In this document: positions 42,371-50,968 of the stretch, piece after piece
Layout: each line of letters begins with the position of its first letter
Numbering within the stretch: the stretch's first letter is position 1
Assembly: GCF_036311985.1 (NCBI RefSeq)
Contig: NZ_JAZDCJ010000013.1
Length of the DNA stretch: 64,000 nucleotides
Reading direction: 5' to 3' (one strand)
Source: JAZDCJ01 sp036311985
GTDB taxonomy: Bacteria > Actinomycetota > Actinomycetes > Actinomycetales > Micrococcaceae
Notes under the pieces: model-generated
Databases searched by the model: none
The model's input: the letters and a program-made list of their open reading frames with translations, nothing else
Told to the model about the DNA's origin: nothing
Made by a program: the position numbers and the translations under genes

Positions 42371-44296
42371 ATGAACACCGATGCACAGGGACTGCGCCTC
42401 GACGAGCTCGCCAACGCGGCCTTCGGGATCGCACTGGGGGTGGCCCTGCTCTACGCGTTCCTCCGCTACCGGGCCAGGACGCCGCGCGGCGCCGACCCAC
42501 GGGACAGCGCACGCAGCCACGCGTTCTGGACCGCCCTGATCGCGCTTTTCGCCTCCGGAACGGCCGGGCTCGCCGAGATGGGCTACCTGCCGGCGCCGGC
42601 CTACAGCGGCGGCTTCGACGAGCCGTTCACGATCGAAGCCGTGGCCGCGCCGGGCCCCGGCGAGCTCGTCCTCGCTGCGGCGTCGCCAGGACTCTGGCTC
42701 GGGATCGTCTACGTCGTCGCGCAGTTCACGTGGCCCCGGCCGGCGGGCCGCGTCCGCACGGCCGCCCTCGAGGTGCGCCGCCCCGCCGATTTCCTCCCCC
42801 GCTTCCTGCCCGCCATGTTCGGCACCGTGTGGCTCGCCGCCGTCGCCGCGACGGCCTGGGCGTGGACCATGCCCGGCCGTTCCCCCGTCCCGCCCCGCCG
42901 CTTCATCGAGCGCGACGGCTCGGGCGCGATCACCTCCGAGGGCATCGATTCCGGCGCGGACGGCCTCCGGGCCGGCACGGAGTTCGCGCCGTGGCTCCTC
43001 CTGGGCCTCGTCCTCCTCGCGGCCGCCGTCGCCGTCTCGGTCCTCGTGGTTACCCGGCGCAGCCCCCTCGGCGCGCTGACCGCCGGGGACGACGCGACGC
43101 TGCGGACCATTTCCCTCAATCGCCTGCTGCGGACCGCCGTCCTCGTGGCCGGGGGCTTCTTTGCGGTCGCCGTCACCTACGGCGTCGCCGGCGTCCAGGG
43201 CGCCTTCCGCGACCGCTTCCACGCCGAACACGGCTACTACCCGGGCGACTACGTACGCGGTCTGGGGGACGACTCGCTCCCGGTGGACCTCCCCCTCGCC
43301 TGGGTCAACACCTTCCTGCCCGTCCTCGTCCTCGTCGTCGTGTTCCTCATGGCCGGCTGGTCCGCCCCGCGGCTCTCGCGCGGCCCCGGTGGCGGGCCCG
43401 GGGAGATGGATTCCGACGGCGGGGCCCGCGGCTCGGGAGCGTCGGGCGCCGGGACGTCGGCGCAGGCGCCCGACGACGTCGACCGCCCCGGGACGTTCGC
43501 CGCCGCCTCCCGGCTGTCCCGGCAGCTGCACCAACTGGGCTTGATGGCAGCCGCCTTCCTGCTCCTGCCGCTCGGGCTCGCGGCCTGGGCCGGGCCGGCC
43601 CCCGAACACGCCGCCGGCATCTCGCCCGACCTCGTCGCTGCCCTGCTGCCCTTCACGGCCTACGCGCTCGTCCTGCTCGCCGGCGAAGCGCTCGTGCGCC
43701 GCGGGCACACGCCCCGTGGCGGTCCGGCCCAGGCCCTCCGCACGTGGCGGTTCGCGCGGGTCCCCCTCGGCTTCGCCGCCGCCGGCCTGCTCGCCCTCGC
43801 GGCCGCCTCGGGGCTGACGCTCGCCGCGGGAGGACGCTCCGGCGTCGTCCTCTCCCTGCTCGTCGGCGCCACCGCCGCCGCGGCCCTGTCTGCCGCCACG
43901 GCGGCCGTCGCGTTTAGCCGCGCCCCGCTGGGCCGCGGCGACGCCGCCCAGGACCTCCGCCTGCGACGCCTGACGATCCACCGCGCGCTCCGTACGACGG
44001 CCGCCGCCCTGCTCGCCGGCGCCGGGCTGCTGCTCCTCCTGGATGCCGCCTTCTGGGCCGCATGGTTCACGCCGGGGTGGCACATCACCGACGTCCGGGA
44101 ACTGCCGGACGGGATCCGGCGGATCGCCTACCTCACCGGTGGTGTCCTCCTGGCCTCGGCGGCCACGGCGTTCCTCTGGCCGAGCCGGGAGTGGCCGGCC
44201 GGCGAGCCGCCGGGGCTCCGGAGCGACGGCGGCCGCCACGGCTCGCCGGCCGCGGCGGCGGACAGCCACACGAACCCCGCCGCGGGACGCCCCTGA
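42371..44296 (+). CDS. Large polytopic membrane protein of a GntR/DUF1648 operon
   Basis: It has 641 residues with roughly ten to eleven membrane helices and no recognised catalytic motif. Two hydrophilic segments separate the helix groups: one around residues 170-205 (PGRSPVPPRRFIERDG...) and one around 340-375, Gly/Ser-rich. AAGGGG precedes the ATG. The last base of its stop codon is the first base of the regulator's start. The organisation resembles DUF1648/SdpI-type loci paired with YtrA regulators, but I do not recognise this protein's family. Transport or envelope function is a guess. Confidence 0.85.
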   Translation: MNTDAQGLRLDELANAAFGIALGVALLYAFLRYRARTPRGADPRDSARSHAFWTALIALFASGTAGLAEMGYLPAPAYSGGFDEPFTIEAVAAPGPGELVLAAASPGLWLGIVYVVAQFTWPRPAGRVRTAALEVRRPADFLPRFLPAMFGTVWLAAVAATAWAWTMPGRSPVPPRRFIERDGSGAITSEGIDSGADGLRAGTEFAPWLLLGLVLLAAAVAVSVLVVTRRSPLGALTAGDDATLRTISLNRLLRTAVLVAGGFFAVAVTYGVAGVQGAFRDRFHAEHGYYPGDYVRGLGDDSLPVDLPLAWVNTFLPVLVLVVVFLMAGWSAPRLSRGPGGGPGEMDSDGGARGSGASGAGTSAQAPDDVDRPGTFAAASRLSRQLHQLGLMAAAFLLLPLGLAAWAGPAPEHAAGISPDLVAALLPFTAYALVLLAGEALVRRGHTPRGGPAQALRTWRFARVPLGFAAAGLLALAAASGLTLAAGGRSGVVLSLLVGATAAAALSAATAAVAFSRAPLGRGDAAQDLRLRRLTIHRALRTTAAALLAGAGLLLLLDAAFWAAWFTPGWHITDVRELPDGIRRIAYLTGGVLLASAATAFLWPSREWPAGEPPGLRSDGGRHGSPAAAADSHTNPAAGRP

Positions 44297-44724
44297 TGTC
44301 CCGCACCGTCACCGTGGACCTCGGCGACGCCACCCCGCCCTACGAGCAGATCCGCCGCCAACTGGCCTCCATGATCGCCCTCGGCGAGCTGTCCGACGGC
44401 GCCCGGCTCCCCACGGTCCGTGCCCTCGCCGCCGACCTCGGCGTCGCCCCCGGGACCGTCAACCGCGCCTACAAGGAGCTCGAGTCCGCCGGGATGATCG
44501 CCTCCCGGCGACGCCTCGGAACCGTCGTCACCGCCGCCCGGCACCCCGCGGCGCCCGGCACGGAACTGCCGTCCGGCGTCGAACGCGCCCTCGAACTACT
44601 CGTCGAGCACGCGCGGAACGCAGGGCTCGACGACGAGTCCGTGCTCGAGCTCCTGCGCGGCCGGCTGCGGGACGGCGGGCGGACACCGCGGCTCGGCGAC
44701 GCCTCCGACGCGCCGAGCCCCTAG
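44296..44724 (+). CDS. GntR-family regulator, YtrA subfamily
   Basis: It has 142 residues. The N-terminal winged helix (~15-80) has PPYEQIRRQLASMIALGELSDGARLPTVRALAADLGVAPGTVNRAYKELESAGMI, the full GntR signature. The short C-terminal dimerisation tail (about 50 residues, no ligand domain) is typical of YtrA regulators, which usually repress their own transporter operon. It is cotranscribed with and overlaps the upstream membrane gene by one base. Likely target: the palindrome at 42272-42305. Confidence 0.92.
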   Translation: MSRTVTVDLGDATPPYEQIRRQLASMIALGELSDGARLPTVRALAADLGVAPGTVNRAYKELESAGMIASRRRLGTVVTAARHPAAPGTELPSGVERALELLVEHARNAGLDDESVLELLRGRLRDGGRTPRLGDASDAPSP

Positions 44725-44733
44725 GGTGGAACC

Positions 44734-45480
44734 ATGCGCACCACGACCGGACCCGAACTCGCCCCCGGACGCCGGCGGCCCTGGGTGCCCTTCCTCGGTG
44801 CCACGGCCGTGTTCGCCGCGCTCGCTGTCTACGGGGCCTCCCTGTACGACGGCCTTCCGGAAACGGTCCCGACGCACTTCGGGGTCGGCGGCGAGGCCGA
44901 CGCATGGGGCGAGAAATCGGTGGGGACCGTCTTCGGGCCGCTCATCGTCGGCGTGGGGCTGACCGTCCTGCTGGCCCTGCTCGCCTACATGGCGCCCGCC
45001 ATGAGCCCGCCACCGAAGGATGCCACCGCGTGGACCGCCTACCGCCGCGAGGGCATGCTGCGTGGCACGGTCGCGGGCCTCGGGTGGACGTGTCTCTTCC
45101 TGGCCATGATCATGGGGGTCGTGATGTGGGCCACGTGGCATCCCGGCGCCACGGTCCCAACCTGGCCCCTGCTCCTGGGAACCTTCGCCATCATCGGCGG
45201 CGTGGTGGCCTGCTCCGTGCGCTACGAGCGCTGGTCCGAGCGGGCCGCCCGGGACGCGGGAGTGGTCCCCACCGGGGACGAGGTCGAGGACGACCGCAAG
45301 TGGATCGGCGGCGTCTTCTACAACGATCCGTCGGACCCGCACCTGCTGGTCCCCAAGCGCGAGGGCACCGGATACGGGCTGACCGTCAACGTCGGCAATA
45401 GGAAGGGGCGCGTCGCCGTCGTCGTGTTCCTCCTCCTCACGGTGGGTCCGCTCGTCCTGCTCCCGATCCTGCTGGGATAG
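44734..45480 (+). CDS. DUF1648/DUF5808 membrane protein (SdpI-like)
   Basis: It has 248 residues. The first ~75 residues match DUF1648: LYDGLPETVPTHFGVGGEADAWGEKS after the first helix, and further helices follow. The C-terminus carries DDRKWIGGVFYNDPSDPHLLVPKREGTGYGLTVNVGN (~188-225), the DUF5808 signature, then a last helix. DUF1648 occurs in SdpI, the Bacillus immunity protein to the SdpC toxin. TAGGGT (44722-44727) ends six bases before the ATG, so an internal leaderless promoter may add to operon transcription. Confidence 0.88.
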   Translation: MRTTTGPELAPGRRRPWVPFLGATAVFAALAVYGASLYDGLPETVPTHFGVGGEADAWGEKSVGTVFGPLIVGVGLTVLLALLAYMAPAMSPPPKDATAWTAYRREGMLRGTVAGLGWTCLFLAMIMGVVMWATWHPGATVPTWPLLLGTFAIIGGVVACSVRYERWSERAARDAGVVPTGDEVEDDRKWIGGVFYNDPSDPHLLVPKREGTGYGLTVNVGNRKGRVAVVVFLLLTVGPLVLLPILLG

Positions 45481-45505
45481 CGTGCGAGCCCTGGGCCGTC
45501 CCGCG

Positions 45506-45540
45506 TCGGCAGGCGACTCCGGCGCCGATAGACTGGCCCG
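45506..45540 (+). promoter_or_regulatory. thyA promoter giving a leaderless mRNA
   Basis: TAGACT (45529-45534) ends six bases before the GTG start at 45541, so transcription would begin at or next to the start codon. There is no Shine-Dalgarno sequence. A TCGGCA hexamer at 45506-45511 is spaced 17 bases upstream. Confidence 0.6.
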
Positions 45541-46344
45541 GTGACTATCGCCACCCCCTACGAGGACCTCCTGCGCGACGTGATGGCCCACGGCACCCCG
45601 AAGACGGACCGCACGGGCACCGGGACACGCAGCGTGTTCGGCCGTCAGCTCCGCTTCGACCTGTCCGAGTCCTTCCCGCTCATCACGACCAAGCGCGTGC
45701 ATTTCAAGTCCGTCGCCGTGGAGCTGTTGTGGTTCCTGCGCGGGGATTCGAACGTCGCCTGGCTGCGCGAGCAGGGCGTGACCATCTGGGACGAATGGGC
45801 CGGCGAGGACGGCGAGCTCGGCCCGGTCTACGGCGTCCAGTGGCGCTCCTGGCCCACGCCGGACGGGGGACATATCGACCAGATCGCGCAGGTCGTCGAG
45901 TCGCTCAAGGACAACCCGGATTCGCGCCGGCACCTGGTCTCGGCCTGGAACGTCGCCGAGATCGCCAACATGGCCCTGCCCCCCTGCCACATGTTCTTCC
46001 AGTTCTACGTCGCGGACGGCAAGCTGTCGTGCCAGCTGTACCAGCGCAGCGCCGACATGTTCCTCGGCGTGCCCTTCAACATCGCCTCCTACGCCCTGCT
46101 GACCCACATGGTGGCGCAGCAGACCGGGCTCGAGGTCGGCGAGTTCGTGTGGACGGGCGGCGACGTACACATCTACGACAACCACGTGGAGCAGGTCACC
46201 GAGCAGCTCTCCCGCGAGCCGTACGCGGGCCCGCAGCTGCGCATCAAGCGCGTTCCCGAGTCCATCTTCGACTACGCCTTCGAGGACTTCGAGGTCCTCG
46301 GCTACCAGCACCACCCCACCATCAAGGCCCCGGTGGCCGTATGA
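45541..46344 (+). CDS. thyA: Thymidylate synthase
   Basis: It converts dUMP to dTMP using methylene-tetrahydrofolate. It has 267 residues, near the E. coli size. The catalytic Cys is in ALPPCHMFFQFYV (~148), with RSADMFLGVPFNIASYALL (~176-194) and HIYDNHVEQ (~207-215) conserved. The start is GTG without a ribosome site, apparently leaderless. The stop overlaps the dfrA ATG by 4 bp, so the dTMP synthase and the enzyme that regenerates its folate are made together. Confidence 0.97.
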   Translation: MTIATPYEDLLRDVMAHGTPKTDRTGTGTRSVFGRQLRFDLSESFPLITTKRVHFKSVAVELLWFLRGDSNVAWLREQGVTIWDEWAGEDGELGPVYGVQWRSWPTPDGGHIDQIAQVVESLKDNPDSRRHLVSAWNVAEIANMALPPCHMFFQFYVADGKLSCQLYQRSADMFLGVPFNIASYALLTHMVAQQTGLEVGEFVWTGGDVHIYDNHVEQVTEQLSREPYAGPQLRIKRVPESIFDYAFEDFEVLGYQHHPTIKAPVAV

Positions 46345-46928
46345 GCGGGGCACACTCGGCCCAGGGCCGTGATGCGGGGACGACGCCGGACGGCTCGTCC
46401 GGGCGCGCCCGCATCGGCATGATCTGGGCCCAGGCGGGGGACGGCGTGATCGGCGACGCCGGGACCATGCCGTGGTCCCTGCCGGAGGACATGGCCCACT
46501 TCAAGCGCACCACGCTCGGCCACCCGGTCATCATGGGGCGTCGGACCTGGGAGTCGATCCCGCCCCGCTTCCGCCCCTTCGCCGGCCGGACGAACATCGT
46601 GCTGACGTCCGACGAGTCCACCGCGGCCGAGGTGCGGGAAGCGGGCGGCATCGTCGTCGGCTCCCCCGAAGCGGCACTCGACGCCGCCCGGGCCGCCGAG
46701 GGATCGGACGAGATCTGGGTCTGCGGCGGCGGCCAGGTCTACGCCACCTTCGAGCCGTTGGCCGACACCATCGTGGTCACCGTGATCAATGCCGAAATCC
46801 CCGGCGACACGACGGCCCCCCGGCTCGGGGACGGATGGAAGCGCACCCTCGCGGATCCCGACGACGGGTGGCTGACGTCCAAGACCGCGTTGGAATACCG
46901 AATCGAACTCTGGGAGAAGACCCTGTGA
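46341..46928 (+). CDS. folA: Dihydrofolate reductase
   Basis: It reduces dihydrofolate to tetrahydrofolate with NADPH and is the target of trimethoprim. It has 195 residues. A ~25-residue Gly/Ser-rich N-terminal extension precedes the normal start IGMIWAQAGDGVIGDAGTMPWSLPEDM, and GHPVIMGRRTWESIP carries the NADPH loop. WVCGGGQVYATF is the second cofactor motif. It overlaps thyA upstream (4 bp) and the small membrane gene downstream (4 bp). Confidence 0.95.
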   Translation: MSGAHSAQGRDAGTTPDGSSGRARIGMIWAQAGDGVIGDAGTMPWSLPEDMAHFKRTTLGHPVIMGRRTWESIPPRFRPFAGRTNIVLTSDESTAAEVREAGGIVVGSPEAALDAARAAEGSDEIWVCGGGQVYATFEPLADTIVVTVINAEIPGDTTAPRLGDGWKRTLADPDDGWLTSKTALEYRIELWEKTL

Positions 46929-47182
46929 AGGATGCCTTGAAGGCGCTGTCCGCCCGTCCCGAGCTGTTGTTCCTGATCGGCTACATGCTGTTCCCGGTGG
47001 TCGCGCTGGTCTTCGCGGCGTTGGGGCTGTGGATGATCCTCACCGGCCAGCGCGTCGGCGGATTGGTGGTCCTCCTCCTCGTGACCCAGGTGTTCGTCCT
47101 GGGGGCGTTCTGGGCGATCAGCCAGCGGCGCAAGGCCCTGGACGCCGAACGGGAGGGACGCGAACGCGGCGTCGACAGCTGA
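46925..47182 (+). CDS. Small two-helix membrane protein
   Basis: It has 85 residues from a GTG that overlaps the folA stop. Two hydrophobic helices (~15-38 and ~45-66) precede a charged QRRKALDAEREGRERG tail. It is conserved in position after thyA-folA in related actinobacteria as far as I recall, but no function is known. Confidence 0.75.
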   Translation: MKDALKALSARPELLFLIGYMLFPVVALVFAALGLWMILTGQRVGGLVVLLLVTQVFVLGAFWAISQRRKALDAEREGRERGVDS

Positions 47183-47250
47183 CGAGGACCTGCAGGCCGA
47201 AGCGGGCTGCGCGACTGACGCGCGGCTCTTCGACCCGAGGGTGATCCCAG

Positions 47251-47282
47251 GGGCCGGTGCTGGATGTTTCCAGCGCCGGCCC
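47251..47282 (+). terminator. Terminator of thyA-folA
   Basis: A 14-bp stem (47251-47264 with 47269-47282) with one G-T pair and a TGTT loop lies 69 bases past the last stop of the operon. Confidence 0.85.
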
Positions 47283-47337
47283 TGCCGGTGACGTAACCGA
47301 CTGCGAAGCGTCAGCGGTCAGCCCTACCATGGAAGGC

Positions 47338-48456
47338 ATGACTTCCTCCGTTGGCTTCGTCGGCTATCGCGGCATGGTCGGCTCCGTCCTGATGCACCGA
47401 CTGCAGGACGAGGGCGATTTCGCCGGCATCGACCCCGTGTTCTTCTCCACGTCCAACGCGGGCGGCCCTGCGCCGTCGTTCGCCGAGGGCGCCGGACCAC
47501 TCAAGGACGCCTACGACGTCGACGAGCTCGCCAAGCTGCCGATCATCGTGACCGCGCAGGGCGGGGACTACACCAAGGCCGTCCACCCGAGGCTCCGCGC
47601 GGCCGGCTGGGACGGACTCTGGATCGACGCCGCCTCCGCGCTGCGCATGAACGACGACTCGATCATCGTGCTGGATCCCGTCAACCGCGACGTGATCGAC
47701 ACCGGCCTGGCGAACGGCACCCGCGACTTCGTCGGCGGCAACTGCACGGTGTCCTGCATGCTCATGGGCCTCGGCGGACTGTTCCGCAACGGGCTGGTCG
47801 AGTGGGGCACCGCCATGACCTACCAGGCGGCCTCCGGTGGCGGCGCCCGCCACATGCGCGAGCTGCTGACCCAGTTCGGCGACATCAACGCCCACGTCGC
47901 AGACGACCTCTCCGATCCGGCGTCGGCGATCCTGGAGATCGACCGCAAGGTCCTGGCCGCCCAGCGCGGCGGGCTCGACGCCACCCAGTTCGGCGTGCCG
48001 CTGGCCGGATCGCTCATCCCGTGGATCGACGCGGACCTCGGCAACGGCCAGTCCAAGGAGGAATGGAAAGCCGGGGTGGAGACCAACAAGATCCTCGGCA
48101 CCTCCAACGGCGACCGGGTCGTCATGGACGGGCTGTGCGTCCGGATCGGCGCCATGCGGTCCCACTCGCAGGCGTTGACACTGAAGTTGAAGGAAGACCT
48201 CTCCGGCGAGGAGATCGAGCGCCTCCTGGCCGCGGACAACGAGTGGGCTAAGGTCGTCCCGAACACCAAGGACGCGACCGTCGACGCCCTCACGCCGGTC
48301 GCCGCGTCCGGAACCCTGGACATCCCCGTCGGCCGCATCCGCAAGCTCGAGATGGGCCCCGAGTACATCTCCGCCTTCACGGTCGGCGACCAGCTCCTCT
48401 GGGGTGCGGCGGAACCGCTGCGCCGCATGCTGCTGATCGCGCTCGGCCGCCTCTAG
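47338..48456 (+). CDS. asd: Aspartate-semialdehyde dehydrogenase, gammaproteobacterial type
   Basis: It reduces aspartyl phosphate to aspartate semialdehyde, the branch point to lysine/diaminopimelate, methionine and threonine. It has 372 residues. The active Cys is in FVGGNCTVSCMLM (~137), and TYQAASGGGARHMRELL (~161-177) and IRKLEMGPEYISAFTVGDQLLWGAAEPLRRML at the C-terminus follow the E. coli enzyme almost residue for residue, unlike the shorter Mycobacterium-type enzyme. TACCAT (47325-47330) lies seven bases before the ATG, so the message is probably leaderless. Alone, convergent with the next gene. Confidence 0.96.
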   Translation: MTSSVGFVGYRGMVGSVLMHRLQDEGDFAGIDPVFFSTSNAGGPAPSFAEGAGPLKDAYDVDELAKLPIIVTAQGGDYTKAVHPRLRAAGWDGLWIDAASALRMNDDSIIVLDPVNRDVIDTGLANGTRDFVGGNCTVSCMLMGLGGLFRNGLVEWGTAMTYQAASGGGARHMRELLTQFGDINAHVADDLSDPASAILEIDRKVLAAQRGGLDATQFGVPLAGSLIPWIDADLGNGQSKEEWKAGVETNKILGTSNGDRVVMDGLCVRIGAMRSHSQALTLKLKEDLSGEEIERLLAADNEWAKVVPNTKDATVDALTPVAASGTLDIPVGRIRKLEMGPEYISAFTVGDQLLWGAAEPLRRMLLIALGRL

Positions 48457-48535
48457 CGCTCCTCCGGAAGGCCACGCACCGAGGACGACGCCGGGGCCCC
48501 GCCTGACGCACGGACGGCCGCCTGCGCGACCCCTC

Positions 48536-48558
48536 GCGGGCGCTGGATGGGCGCCCGC
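48536..48558. terminator. Terminator between asd and the converging small gene
   Basis: GCGGGCGC (48536-48543) and GCGCCCGC (48551-48558) pair perfectly around TGGATGG. A GGACGACGCCGG core lies just upstream (about 48482-48493). Confidence 0.65.
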
Positions 48559-48584
48559 CCCGAGCTCGATCGGCGCTGGGGCCC

Positions 48585-48776
48585 TCAGTTCTCCCGGCGG
48601 ACCCGCAGGACGTCCTCGGCCGCGGTGTCGAAGAGCCGTTGCAGCTGCTCGAGCCGGGCGTCGTCGATGTCGCCCGCGGCGTGGGCCTTCTTGCCGTGGT
48701 CCAGGAGCCGCTTGGCCTCCTTGAGGTTGGCTTCCGCCAAGTCAAGCGCGTGTTCAAGACTGGTCGAATGTTCCAT
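48585..48776 (-). CDS. Small helical protein of unknown function
   Basis: It has 63 residues, ATG at 48776, in the antisense direction to asd. The sequence is strongly amphipathic and charged (SLEHALDLAEANLKEAKRLLDHGKK, then LEQLQRLFDTAAEDVLRVR), predicting a helical hairpin or short coiled coil. No family is recognised. Codon use fits the genome. Confidence 0.65.
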   Translation of the reverse strand: MEHSTSLEHALDLAEANLKEAKRLLDHGKKAHAAGDIDDARLEQLQRLFDTAAEDVLRVRREN

Positions 48777-48909
48777 GACCCCATCTTGCTCCCGCCCCCA
48801 CCGGAAAGTCCACGATGTGCCCGCGCCCGACGCCGAGACGTTACCGCCCGGCGGTGGTGCCCTACAGCGGGCAACGGCCGGCAGGCCCATCGCTCGGGGA
48901 ACCGCGGCC

Positions 48910-49873
48910 CTACCCCTCGAGGAACCTTCGGTGCTCGCGCATCCTCGCTTCGAAGGCCCGTGCCCGCGCCGTCCCCCACTCCCCCGGGAACGGCTCGGCG
49001 GCGCCGGGGGCCCAGGTCGCCACGGCCCGGCCGCCCGCGACGACCACGCGCTTGAACACCCCGTTCCCGCCCGGCACCACGCGATCGGCATGGACCGGAT
49101 CGAGCACGGCGCCGCGGTCCCGGTAGCCCAGCAGCAGCTCGTCGAAACCGGGCAGCGCCAGGACCGAACGGGCTCCCGGACCGTTCGGATCCGCGCGCAG
49201 CGTCTGGGCGGTCCGGGGATCCATCCAGTAGTCGGTGCCGTCCCATCGCCGGCACGCCAGCAGGGGCGCGGCCTCCGCGATCATCGCCCGCACGGTCCCG
49301 AGCGGCAACCCCAGCCACCACGCGAGGTCCCGTTCGGTGGCCGGCCCGTGGCTGCGGAAGTAGTCCAGCGCCAGGCGGGCGGGTCCGGGGAGCGCGGCCC
49401 CGGCGTCGTGCGGGTCCACGGCGCCCGGATCAACGGCGCCCGGGCTCCGGGCGGCCCCGGGGACCCACTCGCGGTACGGCACGAACAGCTGCGCGTGCCC
49501 CGTCCCCGGCGCCGGCGGCCCCTGGATCAGGATCCTGCGGGCGCACAACAGGAACAGCAGGTGTACGCCGCGCTGGGCCCCGGTCGCCTGCCCGGCATCC
49601 TCGGACGCCGCGAAGAGTGCCGCGCGCGTCGCCCCGCCGGCGGCCGTGCGCAGGGCCAGGGGTACGATGCCGGACACGTCGCCTTCCGCGATGCCCAGCT
49701 GCCGGTGCCGAGCGGCCGCGGCGGCCTCCCATGCGGGCGGCCGTGACGTCCAGGAGCGCGTCGACGCGGTCCGTCGCCGCGGCGTCGTCCTGCCGGCCGA
49801 AGCCGGGCAGCAGCCCCTGGGCGCCCAGCCGGGCGCGGGCGATGCCGTGCGGTCCGGGCTCGCGGGCGTCCAC
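48910..49873 (-). pseudogene. Winged-helix DNA-binding (DUF1006/HTH_42) gene with internal deletion and frameshift
   Basis: From the GTG at 49873, 15 bases after murB, the frame reads like the start of this family: IARARLGAQGLLPGF and RVDALLDV. From about 49735 the family pattern moves to another frame (EAAAAARHRQLGIAEGDV) and continues from there to the stop at 48910 with GAQRGVHLLFLL, ATERDLAWWLGLPLGTVRAM, LPGFDELLLGYRDRGAVL and PGGNGVFKR. About 70 residues that normally lie between (VQAQDF... to RGTLH...) are missing. A GTG at 49677 could still yield a 255-residue fragment. Confidence 0.7.
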
Positions 49874-49888
49874 GGCTGCGTCCCCCGC

Positions 49889-50968
49889 CTACAAGGCGCA
49901 GTTGATGAGCAGCGACTCGCTGTGCAGCTCGATCCCGAACCGCTCGCTGACGCCGTCGCGGACCGCGCGGGCCACGGCGAGCAGATCGGAGGCGCCGGCG
50001 CCCCCGCGGTTGGTCACGGCGAGCGTGTGCTTCGTGGACAGCGATGCCCGTCCGCCGGCGAGGTCCTCGCCCGGCGTGCCCGGAAGCCCGAAGCCCTTGG
50101 GGAAGCCGGCGCGGTCGATCAGCCAGGCCGCGGAGAGCTTGACGAGGCCGTCGCCGCCGGCCGGATACCGGGGGGCGTCGTCGGGCAGGGTTCCGGCCGC
50201 GGCGGCGTCGACGACGGGGTTGGTGAAGAAGGAGCCGCTGCTGAACGTGTCGCGGTCCGCGGGGTCGAGGACCATGCCCTTGCCGGCCCGCAGGCGCAGA
50301 ACCTCCCGCCGCACGTCGACGGCCGGGGCCCGCTCCCCCGGCGCGCGGCCGAGCGCCCGGGCGAGCTCGGCGTAGGCCAGCGGCGCGCCCAGCTCGCCGA
50401 GCGTGAGCTGGAAGGACACGGCGAGGACCACGTAGCGGGGCGAGCCGTTGACCGTGGTGCGCTTGAGCAGCGAGTCGCGGTAGCCGAAGCCGAGGTCCGC
50501 CGCGGCGAAGGACTTCACGCGCCCGGCCTCGCGGTCCCACGTCGTGACGCGGGAGATGGTCTGGGAGACGTCGGCGCCGTAGGCTCCGACGTTCTGCACG
50601 GGCGTGGCGCCCGTGGACCCGGGGATGCCGGAGAGGGCCTCGAGGCCCGTCAGGCCGCGGGAGAGCGTGTGCTGGACGACTTCGTCCCACGGGTGGCCGG
50701 CCTCGACGGTGACGACCGCTCCGGCGCAGGCCGCGGAGTCGTCGTCGACGGTGATCCCCCGACTCGTGATCCGCAGGACGGTCCCGGCGAAGCCCGCGTC
50801 GTCGACCACCAGGTTGGAGCCGCCGCCGACGATCAGCAGGGGCGTCCCGGAGGCGTCCGCTTCCTGCACGACGGCGGTGATCTCCTCGCGCGTGGAGGCC
50901 TCGACGAGCCGGTCGGCCGGGCCGCCGACCGCGTTGGTGGTGAGTTCGGAAAGCAGCGTCTGGGTCAC
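49889..50968 (-). CDS. murB: UDP-N-acetylenolpyruvoylglucosamine reductase
   Basis: It reduces enolpyruvyl-UDP-GlcNAc to UDP-MurNAc with NADPH and FAD in peptidoglycan synthesis. It has 359 residues, type I. LIVGGGSNLVVDDAG (~45-59) is the FAD loop. The catalytic Ser is in FSSGSFFTNPVV (~244), and the C-terminal Glu is in ELHSESLLI. It overlaps the MFS gene by 4 bp (ATGA). Confidence 0.96.
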   Translation of the reverse strand: MTQTLLSELTTNAVGGPADRLVEASTREEITAVVQEADASGTPLLIVGGGSNLVVDDAGFAGTVLRITSRGITVDDDSAACAGAVVTVEAGHPWDEVVQHTLSRGLTGLEALSGIPGSTGATPVQNVGAYGADVSQTISRVTTWDREAGRVKSFAAADLGFGYRDSLLKRTTVNGSPRYVVLAVSFQLTLGELGAPLAYAELARALGRAPGERAPAVDVRREVLRLRAGKGMVLDPADRDTFSSGSFFTNPVVDAAAAGTLPDDAPRYPAGGDGLVKLSAAWLIDRAGFPKGFGLPGTPGEDLAGGRASLSTKHTLAVTNRGGAGASDLLAVARAVRDGVSERFGIELHSESLLINCAL

